Positions 18,837-28,819 of a DNA stretch of 64,000 nucleotides are shown one piece after another (the stretch's first letter is position 1; each line of letters begins with the position of its first letter). The notes under the pieces are model-generated. The model saw only the letters and a program-made list of their open reading frames with translations, searched no databases and was not told where the DNA came from. The stretch covers positions 1,822,095 to 1,886,094 of the forward strand of contig CAVSZY010000003.1 in assembly GCA_963732585.1 (NCBI GenBank). Reading direction: 5' to 3'. Origin of the DNA: WLMZ01 sp963732585. Lineage in GTDB: Bacteria; Actinomycetota; Acidimicrobiia; Acidimicrobiales; Ilumatobacteraceae. The position numbers were made by a program, and so were the translations under genes.

Positions 18837-20482
18837 GCGCAAGACGACGACGGTGCTCTCCGGCTGGACGGTGACGATTCCGTCGGCCAACTCCGCGGCA
18901 CCCCGGGTGCTGACGAACTCGACCGTCGCCGACGGCTTCATCGCATAGCTCATCGACTCTCCACCGAGGTTGGCGATGATCGTCACCGCACCGCGGTCGA
19001 TGACAAGCGTGCTCTCGGTACGCAGACGGATACGGATCGGTTGTTGAAATTCAGCGCGCAGCCGACGTCGGATGGCAAACATTTCCCGATATTTATCCCA
19101 GGTCGAGCCTGCCTGGGTGAGCTGAAACTCGGCGGTCAACTGTCGGGCGACCGCTGCTGTTGGCAGCCACGCCTGCGCCGCCGTCGTGAAGCCGTTGTTC
19201 GCTGAGCTGTCCCAGGGGATGCCGCCCGCGCGACGTCGCGACCCCAGCCGCCTGCGGCGCTCATCGGGTCTTCGGTGTGGCCGAGCAGCACGGCATCGGG
19301 CAAACCCAGCTCTTCGCCCTGGTAGATAAAGGTCATACCGTCGAGCGCGACCATCGCCGCGCTCAGCGCCGTCGTGCGCCGCAGGCCGCTCTCCGCTCCC
19401 CCGGACTCGGCCGCAAAACGAGACACAGCCCGTGCCTGGTCGTGATTGGAGACTTCCCACGCGGCACCGCCACCGGCGGCGTGGAGGTACTGCAACACAT
19501 CGTTGATCTGTTCATCGGGGTCCCACCCGGTCAGTCCGATCTTGAGCACGAACCCGAGGTCGAGGGCATCGCGGCGGGCGACGTACTCGGCGAAGCGGTC
19601 GATGTTGCGGGTATCCATCTCCCCGAGCAGCACCGCGCCGTACGGTGCGACCACCTTGCGCCACTGGCGAAACACCTCGGCGGTCTCGGACTGATGGAGG
19701 TCGTAGAGATGGTCGAACGACATGAAGACGTCGGTTGGATGCATCTCTGGTGTCACCGGTTGCAGCTGCGGGTTATCCCTGAACTGGGCGTCCTTGGTCA
19801 GGCCGTGGGCGACGTCGATGCGGAACCCATCGGCACCGCGCTGGCACCAAAACCGCAAGATGTCGGCGAACTCCGCCATCACCTGCGGGTTAGCCCAGTT
19901 GAGGTCGGGCTGTTCGGCGAGGAAGAGGTGCAGGTAATACTGGCCGCTGCCAGCGGGATCGAGGGTCCATGCCGAGCCGCCGAAATGGGCCACCCAGTTG
20001 TTCGGCGGGCCGCCGTCCGCGGCTGCATCGCGGAAGTGGTAGTAGTCGCGAGAGGGACTGTGCACGTTGCTGATCGCCGCTTGGAACCAGGCGTGATCGT
20101 TCGAGGTGTGGTTTGGGACGATGTCGACGAAGATGCGCAGGCCGCGGGCGTGGGCTTGCGCTACCAACTCATCGAAATCGGCGAGCGTGCCGAACATCGG
20201 ATCGACGTCGCGATAGTCGGCGATGTCGTAGCCGTGGTCGTGGCCGGGGCTGGGGAAGAACGGGGTGACCCAGACGACATCGACGCCGAGCGCTAGCAGG
20301 TAGTCGAGCTTGGAGGTGATGCCGGGGATGTCGCCGATGCCGTCGCCGTTGGAGTCACAAAAGGATCGGATGTAGACCTCATAGCCGACGGCTCCGCGCC
20401 ACCACTCACGGTTCTCGATATTGGCTCCAACAGCGATCGGTGGGCGTCGGGCGCTGAGCAGAAGGTCGGCCGGAATGTGCAT
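18825..20482 (-). CDS. GH13 alpha-glucosidase (frameshifted)
   Basis: Second cytoplasmic GH13 glucosidase in the sugar region. Motifs: DIVPNHTSNDHAWF, GFRIDVAHGL (nucleophile Asp), AVLLGEMDTRN (acid/base Glu) and WEVSNHDQAR. The frame breaks near 19225: GGWGRDVARA leads into a wrong frame, while another frame continues GIPWDSSANNGFTTAAQAWLP through to the C-terminal beta domain. Adding one G (gcggc to gcgggc) restores the conserved R-x-G-I-P-W-D. Restored length is about 552 residues. ATG 20482 is divergent from the membrane protein at 20570. Confidence 0.85.
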
Positions 20483-20569
20483 ACGCCGACAACTCTATTG
20501 CCAGCGACGTGGAGCGATTCACCGCCGAGTACTTTGAGATTCAGCGGCGACAGGCTAGAACTAACAGCC

Positions 20570-22384
20570 GTGGTCGTGCCCAAATCCGCTCGGGATCGTT
20601 GGGTCACAGCCGTCTGTGTGGCGCTTGCGTTGCCCTTGGTCGTCGGGCTGGTGGCCGTGCTCAATCGGTCCTGGCATCCGACCGGCGATTACGCCCACAC
20701 CGGGCTGGCGATCCGTGACGTCACCAACCATCCGCCGCTGATCGGCGTCGCTGGTCGCTTCGGGCCATTCGATAACCAGCATGCCCATCCCGGCCCGGCG
20801 ATGGCCTATCTGTTGTGGCCGATTACCGCTGTGCTCGGTGGCAGCGGCAGCGCGCTGTTGGTCTCGACGACGGTGCTGCATCTGGCCGCGCTCGTCGCCT
20901 CAGTGCTCGTTGCCCGACGGATCGGCGGCGCGGCGCTGGCGGTGATTGTCGGGGCGATGGCCCTGCTGCTGGTGCGTGCCCTCGGGGCCCAATTCTTTCT
21001 GACGCCATGGAACCCGTGGATGCCCGTCGCCGCCTTCTTGCTCTTTCTGGTGCTGGTCGTCGGCGTTGTCGCCGGCAACCCCCGGTATCTGCCGTGGGCT
21101 GGCTTTGTCGGCACCGTTGCCGCGCAGACGCACATCAGCTACATGGTGCTGGTCTACGGGATTCTTGTTGCTGTGGGCCTATTTGCCGTCGAGCACTGGC
21201 GTCGTGTCCGCGCCGCTGAACAGTCGCCGCCCTGGGCCCGGGGAATCGTCTGCTCACTGGGCGTGCTGGCGGTGATGTGGGCGCTGCCACTGTGGGATCA
21301 GCTGCGCCAGACGCGCAACTTCAGTTGGATCGTCGGACGTTTCAGCCACCCCTGCGACCCGCGCTGGTGGGGAACAGAATGTGCTCAACCCGTCGGACTG
21401 TCGGCGGCAGCGAAGGCAATGGCCACCGAACTGAGCCTGTCTGGCGCGTGGATCTCCGGGGCCCGCCACGATCCGGTGACGGCTCGGCCACAGGTGCTGT
21501 TGCTGCTGGCAACCATCGCCGCCGTGCTCGCCGCTGGCCTTGTGGCCTGGCGTCGGCGCGACCGGGTCAGCCTGTCGTTGTTGACTGTGGCGTTCGGTGC
21601 CGTGTTGCTCGGGCTGTTTTCGACGGCGCGCATCCTCGGCGATTTCTACGACTACGTCATCCGTTGGACCTGGCCGATGGCCGCGCTGTGCGCTGCGGCG
21701 GTTCTCTACACGCTGACCAGAAGTCTCGATCTGCGCCGCTATCGCCGGCCTCTGCTGCTGGCGGCAGGGGTCGCAGTCGCCTCGTTGAGCCTGGCGGCCA
21801 CCGTGTCGGCGTGGTCGGTCGATCCGCCGTATGAGTCGGATAGCCGCAGCGTCGGCGCCCTCAGCGCCCAAGTGACCGACAAGCTCAGCCAGGACACCAG
21901 CTACCTGCTGCGCTGGCATGATCCCGCCGGACTCGGCGGGATCGGCTTTGGGTTGATGCTCGAACTCGAGCGCCACGGGTTCAGCGTCGGCACCGATTCC
22001 TGGACTCGCTTCGCCGTCGGCCAACACCGAGTAGTAGCTCCCGAACAGGCCGATGCGGTGTTGTACATCGTCGTCGGCGAGCCATCGATCGAGGAATTCG
22101 CGGCCCGATCCGATGACGAGTTGCTGGCCAGCTTCGACCCGCGCAGCGCTGCCAACAAAGCTCGCTCCGACGCCGCTCGGGCGCAGATCGACAAGGGTTT
22201 GGCCGAACTCGGACGCAGCGATCTGCTGGAGCAGATCGACAACCAATTCGGTAACGCCGCGCTGATCGCTGCCGGGTCCGAGCTGCCGGAGGCGCTGAAC
22301 AAGGCGATCTCGATCTACACCGATCTTCGCCTGCCGGTGGCCCTGTTCCAGGTGCCGCCCGACGCGCCGGGGTTCGTGCCGTGA
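20570..22384 (+). CDS. Polytopic membrane protein, putative GT-C glycosyltransferase (copy 1)
   Basis: About 604 residues with around ten membrane helices and a soluble C-terminal domain of roughly 170 residues. After the first helix comes PTGDYAHTGLAIRDV...HPPLIG, then an HPGPAMAYLLWP motif and the loop FFLTPWNPWMPV. An acidic residue in the first extracytoplasmic loop followed by a ten-helix body is the plan of GT-C (PMT/ArnT-like) lipid-linked sugar transferases; that family call is inference. GTG 20570 is chosen because it removes a non-hydrophobic extension. It overlaps the next gene (GTGA), a clear paralogue. Confidence 0.5.
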   Translation: MVVPKSARDRWVTAVCVALALPLVVGLVAVLNRSWHPTGDYAHTGLAIRDVTNHPPLIGVAGRFGPFDNQHAHPGPAMAYLLWPITAVLGGSGSALLVSTTVLHLAALVASVLVARRIGGAALAVIVGAMALLLVRALGAQFFLTPWNPWMPVAAFLLFLVLVVGVVAGNPRYLPWAGFVGTVAAQTHISYMVLVYGILVAVGLFAVEHWRRVRAAEQSPPWARGIVCSLGVLAVMWALPLWDQLRQTRNFSWIVGRFSHPCDPRWWGTECAQPVGLSAAAKAMATELSLSGAWISGARHDPVTARPQVLLLLATIAAVLAAGLVAWRRRDRVSLSLLTVAFGAVLLGLFSTARILGDFYDYVIRWTWPMAALCAAAVLYTLTRSLDLRRYRRPLLLAAGVAVASLSLAATVSAWSVDPPYESDSRSVGALSAQVTDKLSQDTSYLLRWHDPAGLGGIGFGLMLELERHGFSVGTDSWTRFAVGQHRVVAPEQADAVLYIVVGEPSIEEFAARSDDELLASFDPRSAANKARSDAARAQIDKGLAELGRSDLLEQIDNQFGNAALIAAGSELPEALNKAISIYTDLRLPVALFQVPPDAPGFVP

Positions 22385-24195
22385 GCAAGCTTTCGCTCCT
22401 GCGCCCAGCACAGCTGCGCAGACCGCTGCTCGGTCCCCTCGCGGCCACTGCGCTGGTGATGATCCCCGTCGTCGTCGCCCTCGTCGCGCTGCTCTCGCGA
22501 GAGACCTGGTATCCGACCGGCGACATGGCCCAGGCCGAGCTGCACATGCGTAGCTTGTGGTCCCATCCACCATTGGTCGGTGCCGCCGGGCGAATCGCCA
22601 GCGACGCCGGGGTGCAAGGCTCGCACCCTGGCCCGAGCCTGTGGGTTGCCCTCTTTCCGGTGTACGCCCTGCTCGGACGTTCCAGCGCGGCGCTGATGAT
22701 CAGCGCCGTGGTCGTCCACGGCACATTCATCTTTGTCGCCTTATGGATGGCCCGACGCTTCGCTGGCGTGTCATTGATGCTGCCGTTGGCCCTCGGCTAC
22801 GCCGCGCTGGTGCGTTCTAGCGGGCCGGGCTTCTTCACCGAGCCGTGGAACCCGTGGTTCGCCGTGTTCCCTTTCGCCATCTTCCTGCTGGCAATCTGGG
22901 CAGCGCTCGAACGCACCCCACGATGGGGCGCGCTGGCGATCGTGGCCGGCAGCCACTGCATCCAATGCCACGTTGGCTACCTGGTGATCATCGCCGGGTT
23001 ATGCGCCGTGGCCGCAGCGGTATTGCTCTGGCGGGCGGTGCGCGCCCACGCCGTGCGCACCCTGGTGAGCCCCTTCGCTGCCAGTGCCGGGTTGCTTGGC
23101 CTGGTCTGGTTGCCGCCGCTCATCGATCAGGCGACCCGCACCCCTGGTAACGCCCTCATCTTGTTGCAACACTTCGCCAGTCCAACCGAAACGTTCCTCG
23201 GGACGTCGATGGCGATACGGATCTTCCTCAGCGAACTCAACGTCCTCGGGCCGTGGCTTACCGGGCCGGCACTGATCGAGCGCAACACCTTGGTCGGGAT
23301 TCCGACGATCATCGCCTGGGCTGCGACGGCGTGGTTCGCCTGGCGGGCCCGACGGTGGAACCTCATTCGGCTTCACGCCGTGTTAGCCGCAGCGGTGGCC
23401 CTCGGCGGGGCCTCGTTGCTGCGCATCTTCGGCTCCTATCAGGAGTACACCATCCGTTGGTTTTGGGTGCTGACAGTGCTGATCCTGGCCGCCTGCGCGG
23501 CGGCGGCGTGGCAGCTGGCCTCCCCCGCTCGTCGCCAGCTGCTGAGCACGCCGCTGTTCGCCACCTGGGGCGCGCTGGCTCTGGCGATGTGTCTGCTCGG
23601 CACCGTGCAGTTCGCCCAGCGGGCCTCGGTCACCGGCGAGCAGGACTCCGCCGTCGTCGCCGCCTTGACGCCTCGGGTGCAAGCGGCCCTGTCGAGCGAA
23701 CAGCGTTATCTGATCCGCTGGCACGATCCCGTCGGCCTCGGGGCGACGCCCTTCGGCCTGCTGCTCGAGTTGGAACGGCGCGGTTACGCCATCGGTGTCG
23801 ATCAACAGTTTGCTGCCGCGGCGCTCCCCCATCGCGTGTTCGCCGAACCGACGACGCAGGCCGTGCTGTGGGTGGTGCTCGGTGCACGCATCGAGCAGTT
23901 CCGTAGCAATCCGGCGTTTCGTGAGGTCGCCGATGCCGACTTGCGCTCCGATCAACAGCAGGCCCGCTCTGGCGAGCTTTCGGCGCTGCTCCAACGACGC
24001 TTCGCCGAGATCGGTCAACCCGAGTTGTTCGATCGGCTCGACGCCCAATACGGCGCCGCCGGCCTGCTGTTCATCCAGCCGCCGCTGCCGACCGATATCG
24101 CCGCCGCGGTCAGCGAATTCGTTGCCCTGCGGGTCCCCGCAGCGGTTTTCCTGGCTCCACCGGGCACCCCAGAACCGAGTGCACCCAACGGCTAA
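22381..24195 (+). CDS. Polytopic membrane protein, putative GT-C glycosyltransferase (copy 2)
   Basis: 604 residues, paralogous to the preceding gene along its length: PTGDMAQAELHMRSLWSHPP, SHPGPSLWVALFPVYALLG, FFTEPWNPWFAVFP and a C-terminal domain opening RYLIRWHDPVGLG match the corresponding segments of copy 1. The pair therefore arose by tandem duplication and is translated as a coupled unit. A role in cell-envelope glycan assembly is plausible but unproven. Start GTG 22381 sits in the GTGA overlap. Confidence 0.5.
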   Translation: MSKLSLLRPAQLRRPLLGPLAATALVMIPVVVALVALLSRETWYPTGDMAQAELHMRSLWSHPPLVGAAGRIASDAGVQGSHPGPSLWVALFPVYALLGRSSAALMISAVVVHGTFIFVALWMARRFAGVSLMLPLALGYAALVRSSGPGFFTEPWNPWFAVFPFAIFLLAIWAALERTPRWGALAIVAGSHCIQCHVGYLVIIAGLCAVAAAVLLWRAVRAHAVRTLVSPFAASAGLLGLVWLPPLIDQATRTPGNALILLQHFASPTETFLGTSMAIRIFLSELNVLGPWLTGPALIERNTLVGIPTIIAWAATAWFAWRARRWNLIRLHAVLAAAVALGGASLLRIFGSYQEYTIRWFWVLTVLILAACAAAAWQLASPARRQLLSTPLFATWGALALAMCLLGTVQFAQRASVTGEQDSAVVAALTPRVQAALSSEQRYLIRWHDPVGLGATPFGLLLELERRGYAIGVDQQFAAAALPHRVFAEPTTQAVLWVVLGARIEQFRSNPAFREVADADLRSDQQQARSGELSALLQRRFAEIGQPELFDRLDAQYGAAGLLFIQPPLPTDIAAAVSEFVALRVPAAVFLAPPGTPEPSAPNG

Positions 24196-24238
24196 GCCCG
24201 CGCCCGGGGTGCAGCAACGGTAGGATTCGACCTTCGTT

Positions 24239-24586
24239 ATGCACACCCTTCCGGCGCCGGTCACTCGCTCGATCGACACGTTTTCCCGCTTTCTCGCCGG
24301 ACGTGAACTCCCGGGCCTCGATTCGGCTCACCACGACCCAGTCGTCGCCTTCGTGCAGATGCGCTGCGCTGGCCTGGCGTCGATCACCCGCTTCGGTGTC
24401 GCCGTCATCGCCGCGATCTTCGGGTTGCTGATGTCGCTACCCGGCGGACGCCGCGTGGTTGCTTGGCTCTGTGACCATCCGCTGCCAATCCTCGGCGAGT
24501 ACCCACGCCTCATCCGTTCGTTGACCTTCGCCTACGTCTTTGAAACGTGGCCGAGCGCCCAGGCCGATGGACGCGTGCCGACATGA
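24239..24586 (+). CDS. Small membrane-associated protein upstream of GMC oxidoreductase
   Basis: 115 residues, not recognised. It has one hydrophobic stretch near the middle (FGVAVIAAIFGLLMSLPGG), flanked by polar segments, and ends four bases inside the oxidoreductase gene (ATGA). The tight coupling suggests it serves as a membrane partner or anchor for the enzyme, as small subunits often do for GMC-type dehydrogenases. This is inference from position only. Confidence 0.6.
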   Translation: MHTLPAPVTRSIDTFSRFLAGRELPGLDSAHHDPVVAFVQMRCAGLASITRFGVAVIAAIFGLLMSLPGGRRVVAWLCDHPLPILGEYPRLIRSLTFAYVFETWPSAQADGRVPT

Positions 24587-26038
24587 GCAACCCGCTCGAT
24601 TGCGATGTGTTGATCATCGGGTCCGGGGCTGGCGGCGCGACGACCGCCGTCGTGCTCGCCGAAGCAGGTTTCGATGTGCTCATCCTCGAGGAGGGACCCT
24701 ATGTCGCCCAGGGTGAGGTCCAGCCGTTCTCCTTGGAGCAGATGAACCGCCAGTACCGCTCTGGCGGCGTCACCGTGGCCCTCGGTCTGCCCTCGATCGC
24801 CTACACAGAAGGCCGCTGCGCCGGGGGTGGCACGGAGGTCAACAGCGGCCTCTACCTGCGCCCTCCGGTCGAAGTCGTCGAGCGCTGGCGCGAACAGTTT
24901 CAGGTCCGCGATCTCGACGCCGACGAGCTCTATCGGCTCGGCGCCGAGATCGAAGCCGATCTCAGCGTCGGCACCGTCCCCGGCGGTGTGGCCACACCAG
25001 CCAGTGAGAAGTTGCGGCTCGGGGCACAGCGATTGGGGTGGCAAAGCAACGAGATTCCCCGTTGGATGCTCTACCCGCCCAACGGTTCGCTCGATGCCGC
25101 CCGACGCCAATCGATGACCGAGACCTACCTGCCGCGTGCACAGCGCGCCGGGGCCCGGTTGCTCACCGACACACGGGTCGATCGGTTGGTAGTGCGCAAC
25201 GCAGCAGCGACATCGGCCGAGGTCACCCGCCTCATCGGCGGTACCGAGCAGGCCGAAGTGATTCGGTTTCGCCATGTCTTCGTCTGCGCCGGGGCGATCC
25301 AGACCCCTGCCCTGCTGCAGCGCTCCGGCCTTCGCGGCCGCAACATCGGTCGCTCGTTGGCCGTACACCCCACCGTCAAACTGGCGGCACGTTTCGACGA
25401 AGCGATCAACGTGCCCGACGACGTTGCCGTACATCAGGTCAAGGAGTTCGCTCCCGGCATCTCCTTCGGCGGTTCGGCCAGCCAACCGGGCCTCGTCGCC
25501 CTGTCGCTCAGCCGATCAGTGGAAGACGTTCGGGTCGGCGATCTGCGAATGGGCAAACATCAGCGTGTACTACGCGGCGATCACCAGCGAGGGTCGGGGA
25601 ACCGTTCGAGCCGTGCCACGGCTGCGCGATCCGCTGGTCACCTATCGCCTCACCAGGCGTGACGCTGCACTTCTTGGCGCTGGCCTCGGACGCTTGGCTC
25701 ACGCCATGTTGGCCGCCGGAGCGACCGAGGTCTATCCATCATTCCGCGGTGCACCGATCGTGCGCAACGCCGTCGATCTGGCAGCGATGCAGGCCCAATT
25801 CACCGCGACCAAAGCCAGCGTGATGACCGTTCATCTGTGCTCGACGGTGCCCTTCGGCGAGGATCCTGATCGCTGCGCCGTCGATTCCTACGGAGCGGTG
25901 CGCTCGCTGTCCAATGTTCGGGTCAACGATGCCTCGTTGCTCCCCGATGCCCCTGGGGTCAACCCCCAGGGCTCGATCATGGCCATTGCCCTGCGCAATG
26001 CCCGCCGTTTCGCCGCCGAGGTTCGTCCCCATGCCTAA
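24583..26038 (+). CDS. FAD-dependent GMC-family oxidoreductase (frameshifted)
   Basis: N-terminal FAD-binding motif IIGSGAGGATTAVVLAEAGF, the GMC signature region EGRCAGGGTEVNSGLYLRPP, then FVCAGAIQTPALLQRSGL. After a frame change the C-terminal substrate/catalytic part continues with WANISVYYAAITSEGRGTV, STVPFGEDPDRCAVD and LPDAPGVNPQGSIMAIALRN. The break is near 25511, where LSLS continues as ADQWKTFGSAICEWANIS in the next frame; one missing base explains it. Joined length is about 485 residues. The family oxidises alcohol groups, including those of sterols and sugars; the substrate is unknown. Two SDR enzymes follow in the same operon, so a multi-step lipid or terpenoid modification is possible. 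Confidence 0.8.
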
Positions 26039-27105
26039 TGTCCCCCCCGCTGGCGCGCTCACCCTGACGCCACCGCCCCCCGTTTTGGCGATCACCGGCG
26101 GAGCTGGCTGGTTCGGGCAAGCGCTGCTCCACGCCCTCGTCGATCCGGCCAACGAATGGCATCGCCAAGGGGTGCTGCGCGCTGCTGTGCAAGTCGGATC
26201 AGGCCGCCGACGTTGTCACCGCGATCAGCGAGCGGATCGAGGTCATCCGCGGCGACATCACCGATGCTGCAGCGATCACCCGGCTCGTCGCCGGTGGCGC
26301 CGAGGTCGATGTCATCCACGCCGCCGGGGTCATTCACCCAAGCTCGGTCGCCGAGTTCTTCGAGGTCAACGCCAAGGGCACAGAGACGGTGGTCGATGCC
26401 GCCGCGGCCAGCGGGGTACGCCGCCTGGTCCATGTCTCCTCGAACTCGCCCTTCGGCGTCAACCCGGACCCCGAGGAAATGTTCCGTCAAGACGAACCGT
26501 TCCATCCCTACCTCGGCTATGGCCAATCGAAGATGCTGGGCGAGGAAGCGGTGCGTCGTGCCGTGCGTGAACTGGGCTTGGCCGCGGTGACCGTGCGGCC
26601 GCCATGGTTCTACGGCCCGTATCAGCCGCTGCGGCAAACGACGTTCTTCAAGATGGTTGGCGGTGGCCGTTTCCCGCTGTTCGGCGGTGGGCACAACCGC
26701 CGCTCGATGGTCTATGTCGACAACTTGATCCAGGGCGTCGTGCGTGCCGAGCTCATCGACGGCGTCACCGGGCGCAGCTATTGGATCGCTGACGAACGCC
26801 CGTACCCGGTCACCGAGATCGTCGCCACCGTGCAACAGGCGCTGGAAGCCGAGGGCATCAGCACCAAACAGGGTGGACTGAAGATCCCCAATGTCGTCGG
26901 CAACCTGGCCGAGCGGGCTGATCGCATCATCCAAAAGACAGGTCGCTACCAGCAGGCCGTGCATGTACTCGGCGAGATGAACAAGACGATCGCCTGCGAT
27001 ATCTCGGCGTCGCGTGCCGAGTTGGGCTACGAGCCGCAGATCGCCCTGCTCGAAGGCATGCGACGCAGCATTCGCTGGGTCGTGGCGCAAGGGGTGAAGC
27101 TGTGA
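26031..27105 (+). CDS. NAD(P)-dependent epimerase/3-beta-HSD-like SDR (frameshifted)
   Basis: Extended SDR. The Rossmann motif ITGGAGWFGQALL opens the protein; VRRLVHVSSNSPFGVN, then YGQSKMLGEEAV with the catalytic Tyr-x3-Lys, and VRPPWFYGPYQP follow. The frame breaks near 26182: GVLRA is followed in another frame by LLCKSDQAADVVTAISERIE; adding one G restores it. ATG 26031 overlaps the oxidoreductase stop by eight bases. Restored length about 358 residues. Likely oxidises or reduces a hydroxyl/keto group on the same compound as the neighbouring enzymes; substrate unknown. Confidence 0.8.
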
Positions 27106-28157
27106 CCGTCTCGCTGGTCACCGGCGGCAGCGGCTACTTCGGCGAGTTGCTGGTGCAGTCGCTGTTGGCCAAGGGCGACCGGGTGCGAGTGCTCGATCTC
27201 GTCGATGCCAAGGATCGCCCCGCGGCGGTTGAGTTTCAGCAAGGCGACATCCGTAATGCCGCCGTGGTCCGCCAGGCGGTCGATGGCGTCGATCGGGTCT
27301 TCCATAACGTCGCCCAGGTGCCGTTGGCCAAAGATGAGGAGCTGCTACGCACGGTCAACATCGACGGCACCCAGATCCTGCTCGATGCCTGCCTCGACGC
27401 CAGGGTCGCCAAGGTCGTGCACACGTCGTCGAGCGCCGTGTTCGGTGTGCCCGAGCGCAATCCGGTGATGCCCTCGACGGCGCCAGCGCCGCGCGAGGCC
27501 TACGGCAGGGCCAAGCTCGCCGCTGAACAGGCCTGTTGGGCGGCAGTTGGCCGCGGGCTCGACGTCTCCATCGTGCGCCCGCGGACGATTCTTGGACACG
27601 GACGGCTGGGGATCTTTGCCATTCTGTTCGACTGGATCGCCGACGGCGCCGACGTCTTCGTGCTCGGCAAGGGTGACAACCGCTATCAGTTCGTCCACGC
27701 CGAAGACCTTGCCGAGGTCTGCCTGCGGGCGTCGCAACGGACCGGTCCAGCGCTGTTCAACGCTGGTGCCGAGCACTTTGGCACGATGCGCGAGACCTTG
27801 GAGAGCGTCTGTCGGCATGCTGGCACCGGCTCGAAGGTTCGGTCGTTGCCAGCGGGTACAGCCGGGTTGGCGATGCGCGCCGCGGCCGGCGTCAAGTTGG
27901 CTCCCTTCGCCCCCTACCACTGGCTGATGTACAGCAAATCGATGTGGTTCGATCTCGAGCACCTGCGCGACCAACTGGACTTCACTCCCGTGTGGTCAAC
28001 CGAGGCGATGTTCGCCCAGTCCTACGACTGGTTCCTGGCCCATCGCGCCGAGGTCGAAGCCGATGACGACAACCGGTCGCACCATCGCAGGCCGGCGCGA
28101 CAGGGAGCGTTGACGGTGATCAAGAAAGCAACGCGCTTGCTGCCCTCGGGCAAATAA
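27102..28157 (+). CDS. NAD(P)-dependent epimerase/3-beta-HSD-like SDR
   Basis: 351 residues, intact. Motifs are LVTGGSGYFGELLVQSL for NAD(P) binding, VVHTSSSAVFGV, and YGRAKLAAEQA holding the active-site Tyr and Lys. Helical C-terminus with an LMYSKSMWFDLEHL segment resembles 3-beta-hydroxysteroid dehydrogenase/OleD-like enzymes that act on bulky lipids. GTG 27102 overlaps the previous gene (GTGA). Homologous to, but well diverged from, the upstream SDR. Confidence 0.82.
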   Translation: MTVSLVTGGSGYFGELLVQSLLAKGDRVRVLDLVDAKDRPAAVEFQQGDIRNAAVVRQAVDGVDRVFHNVAQVPLAKDEELLRTVNIDGTQILLDACLDARVAKVVHTSSSAVFGVPERNPVMPSTAPAPREAYGRAKLAAEQACWAAVGRGLDVSIVRPRTILGHGRLGIFAILFDWIADGADVFVLGKGDNRYQFVHAEDLAEVCLRASQRTGPALFNAGAEHFGTMRETLESVCRHAGTGSKVRSLPAGTAGLAMRAAAGVKLAPFAPYHWLMYSKSMWFDLEHLRDQLDFTPVWSTEAMFAQSYDWFLAHRAEVEADDDNRSHHRRPARQGALTVIKKATRLLPSGK

Positions 28158-28170
28158 GCCCCCGACGCGT

Positions 28171-28731
28171 TCAGGCGCCGGTCAGCTCCTGCCAGCGGCT
28201 CGGGTAGGCGCCGCTGACCTGCGCTGGCGTCATCCGCAACGTGGCGTCGGGAACGAGGTCGACCAGGTCGCGCCCCTCCGTGTAGTGATGCGCTGTCTTG
28301 GAAAGCCCGCTGAACAGCTCGCCACGACGGGCGACGATCTCCTTCGACGGCGAGGCATCAAACCAACCCCACATCGTCAGTGCTGCCATCAGGTCGTGGA
28401 TCACCGGCGCCCTGCCGAACAACGACGCCCGCCGCAGGGCGATGTTGCTACAACCGCTCAGCGCGTCGGCGACGGATTCTCCCGGCTGGGCGACGACTCT
28501 GTCGCGCAGCCGACTGGCCAGGGTGAGCACATATCCCTGGTCAGGGCCCTGGTAGCCGCGTCGTGCGCCGCCGGCATCGCGGCCATCGATCTCACCTGGG
28601 CGGTCGCTGATCCACGCATCTGGCACCGAATCCGGTGAGGCGTAGGTTCGTGCAACATCGGTCGGAGAACTCGGGGTGAATCTGGGTGCGGCCACGGTCA
28701 ACAGTTCTAGCGGATTCTGCGGCGGACGCAT
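28171..28731 (-). CDS. Conserved-looking hypothetical protein
   Basis: 186 residues from ATG 28731 (an upstream in-frame ATG adds only basic residues). Not recognised. Soluble, with a segment LSGCSNIALRRASLFGRAPVIHDLMAALTMWG and acidic C-terminal half (GRDLVDLVPDATLRMTPAQV). It faces the SDR gene across 13 bases and is divergent from the membrane protein at 28820. Its codon usage matches neighbours. Confidence 0.65.
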   Translation of the reverse strand: MRPPQNPLELLTVAAPRFTPSSPTDVARTYASPDSVPDAWISDRPGEIDGRDAGGARRGYQGPDQGYVLTLASRLRDRVVAQPGESVADALSGCSNIALRRASLFGRAPVIHDLMAALTMWGWFDASPSKEIVARRGELFSGLSKTAHHYTEGRDLVDLVPDATLRMTPAQVSGAYPSRWQELTGA

Positions 28732-28819
28732 ACTTCTTCGGTGGCGGCGATGGGATGTGCCCATCCGTCTCCGCCGCCGCTCGATATAGTCGCGTTCGTC
28801 CCGGAGGCACGCCAGCGCA

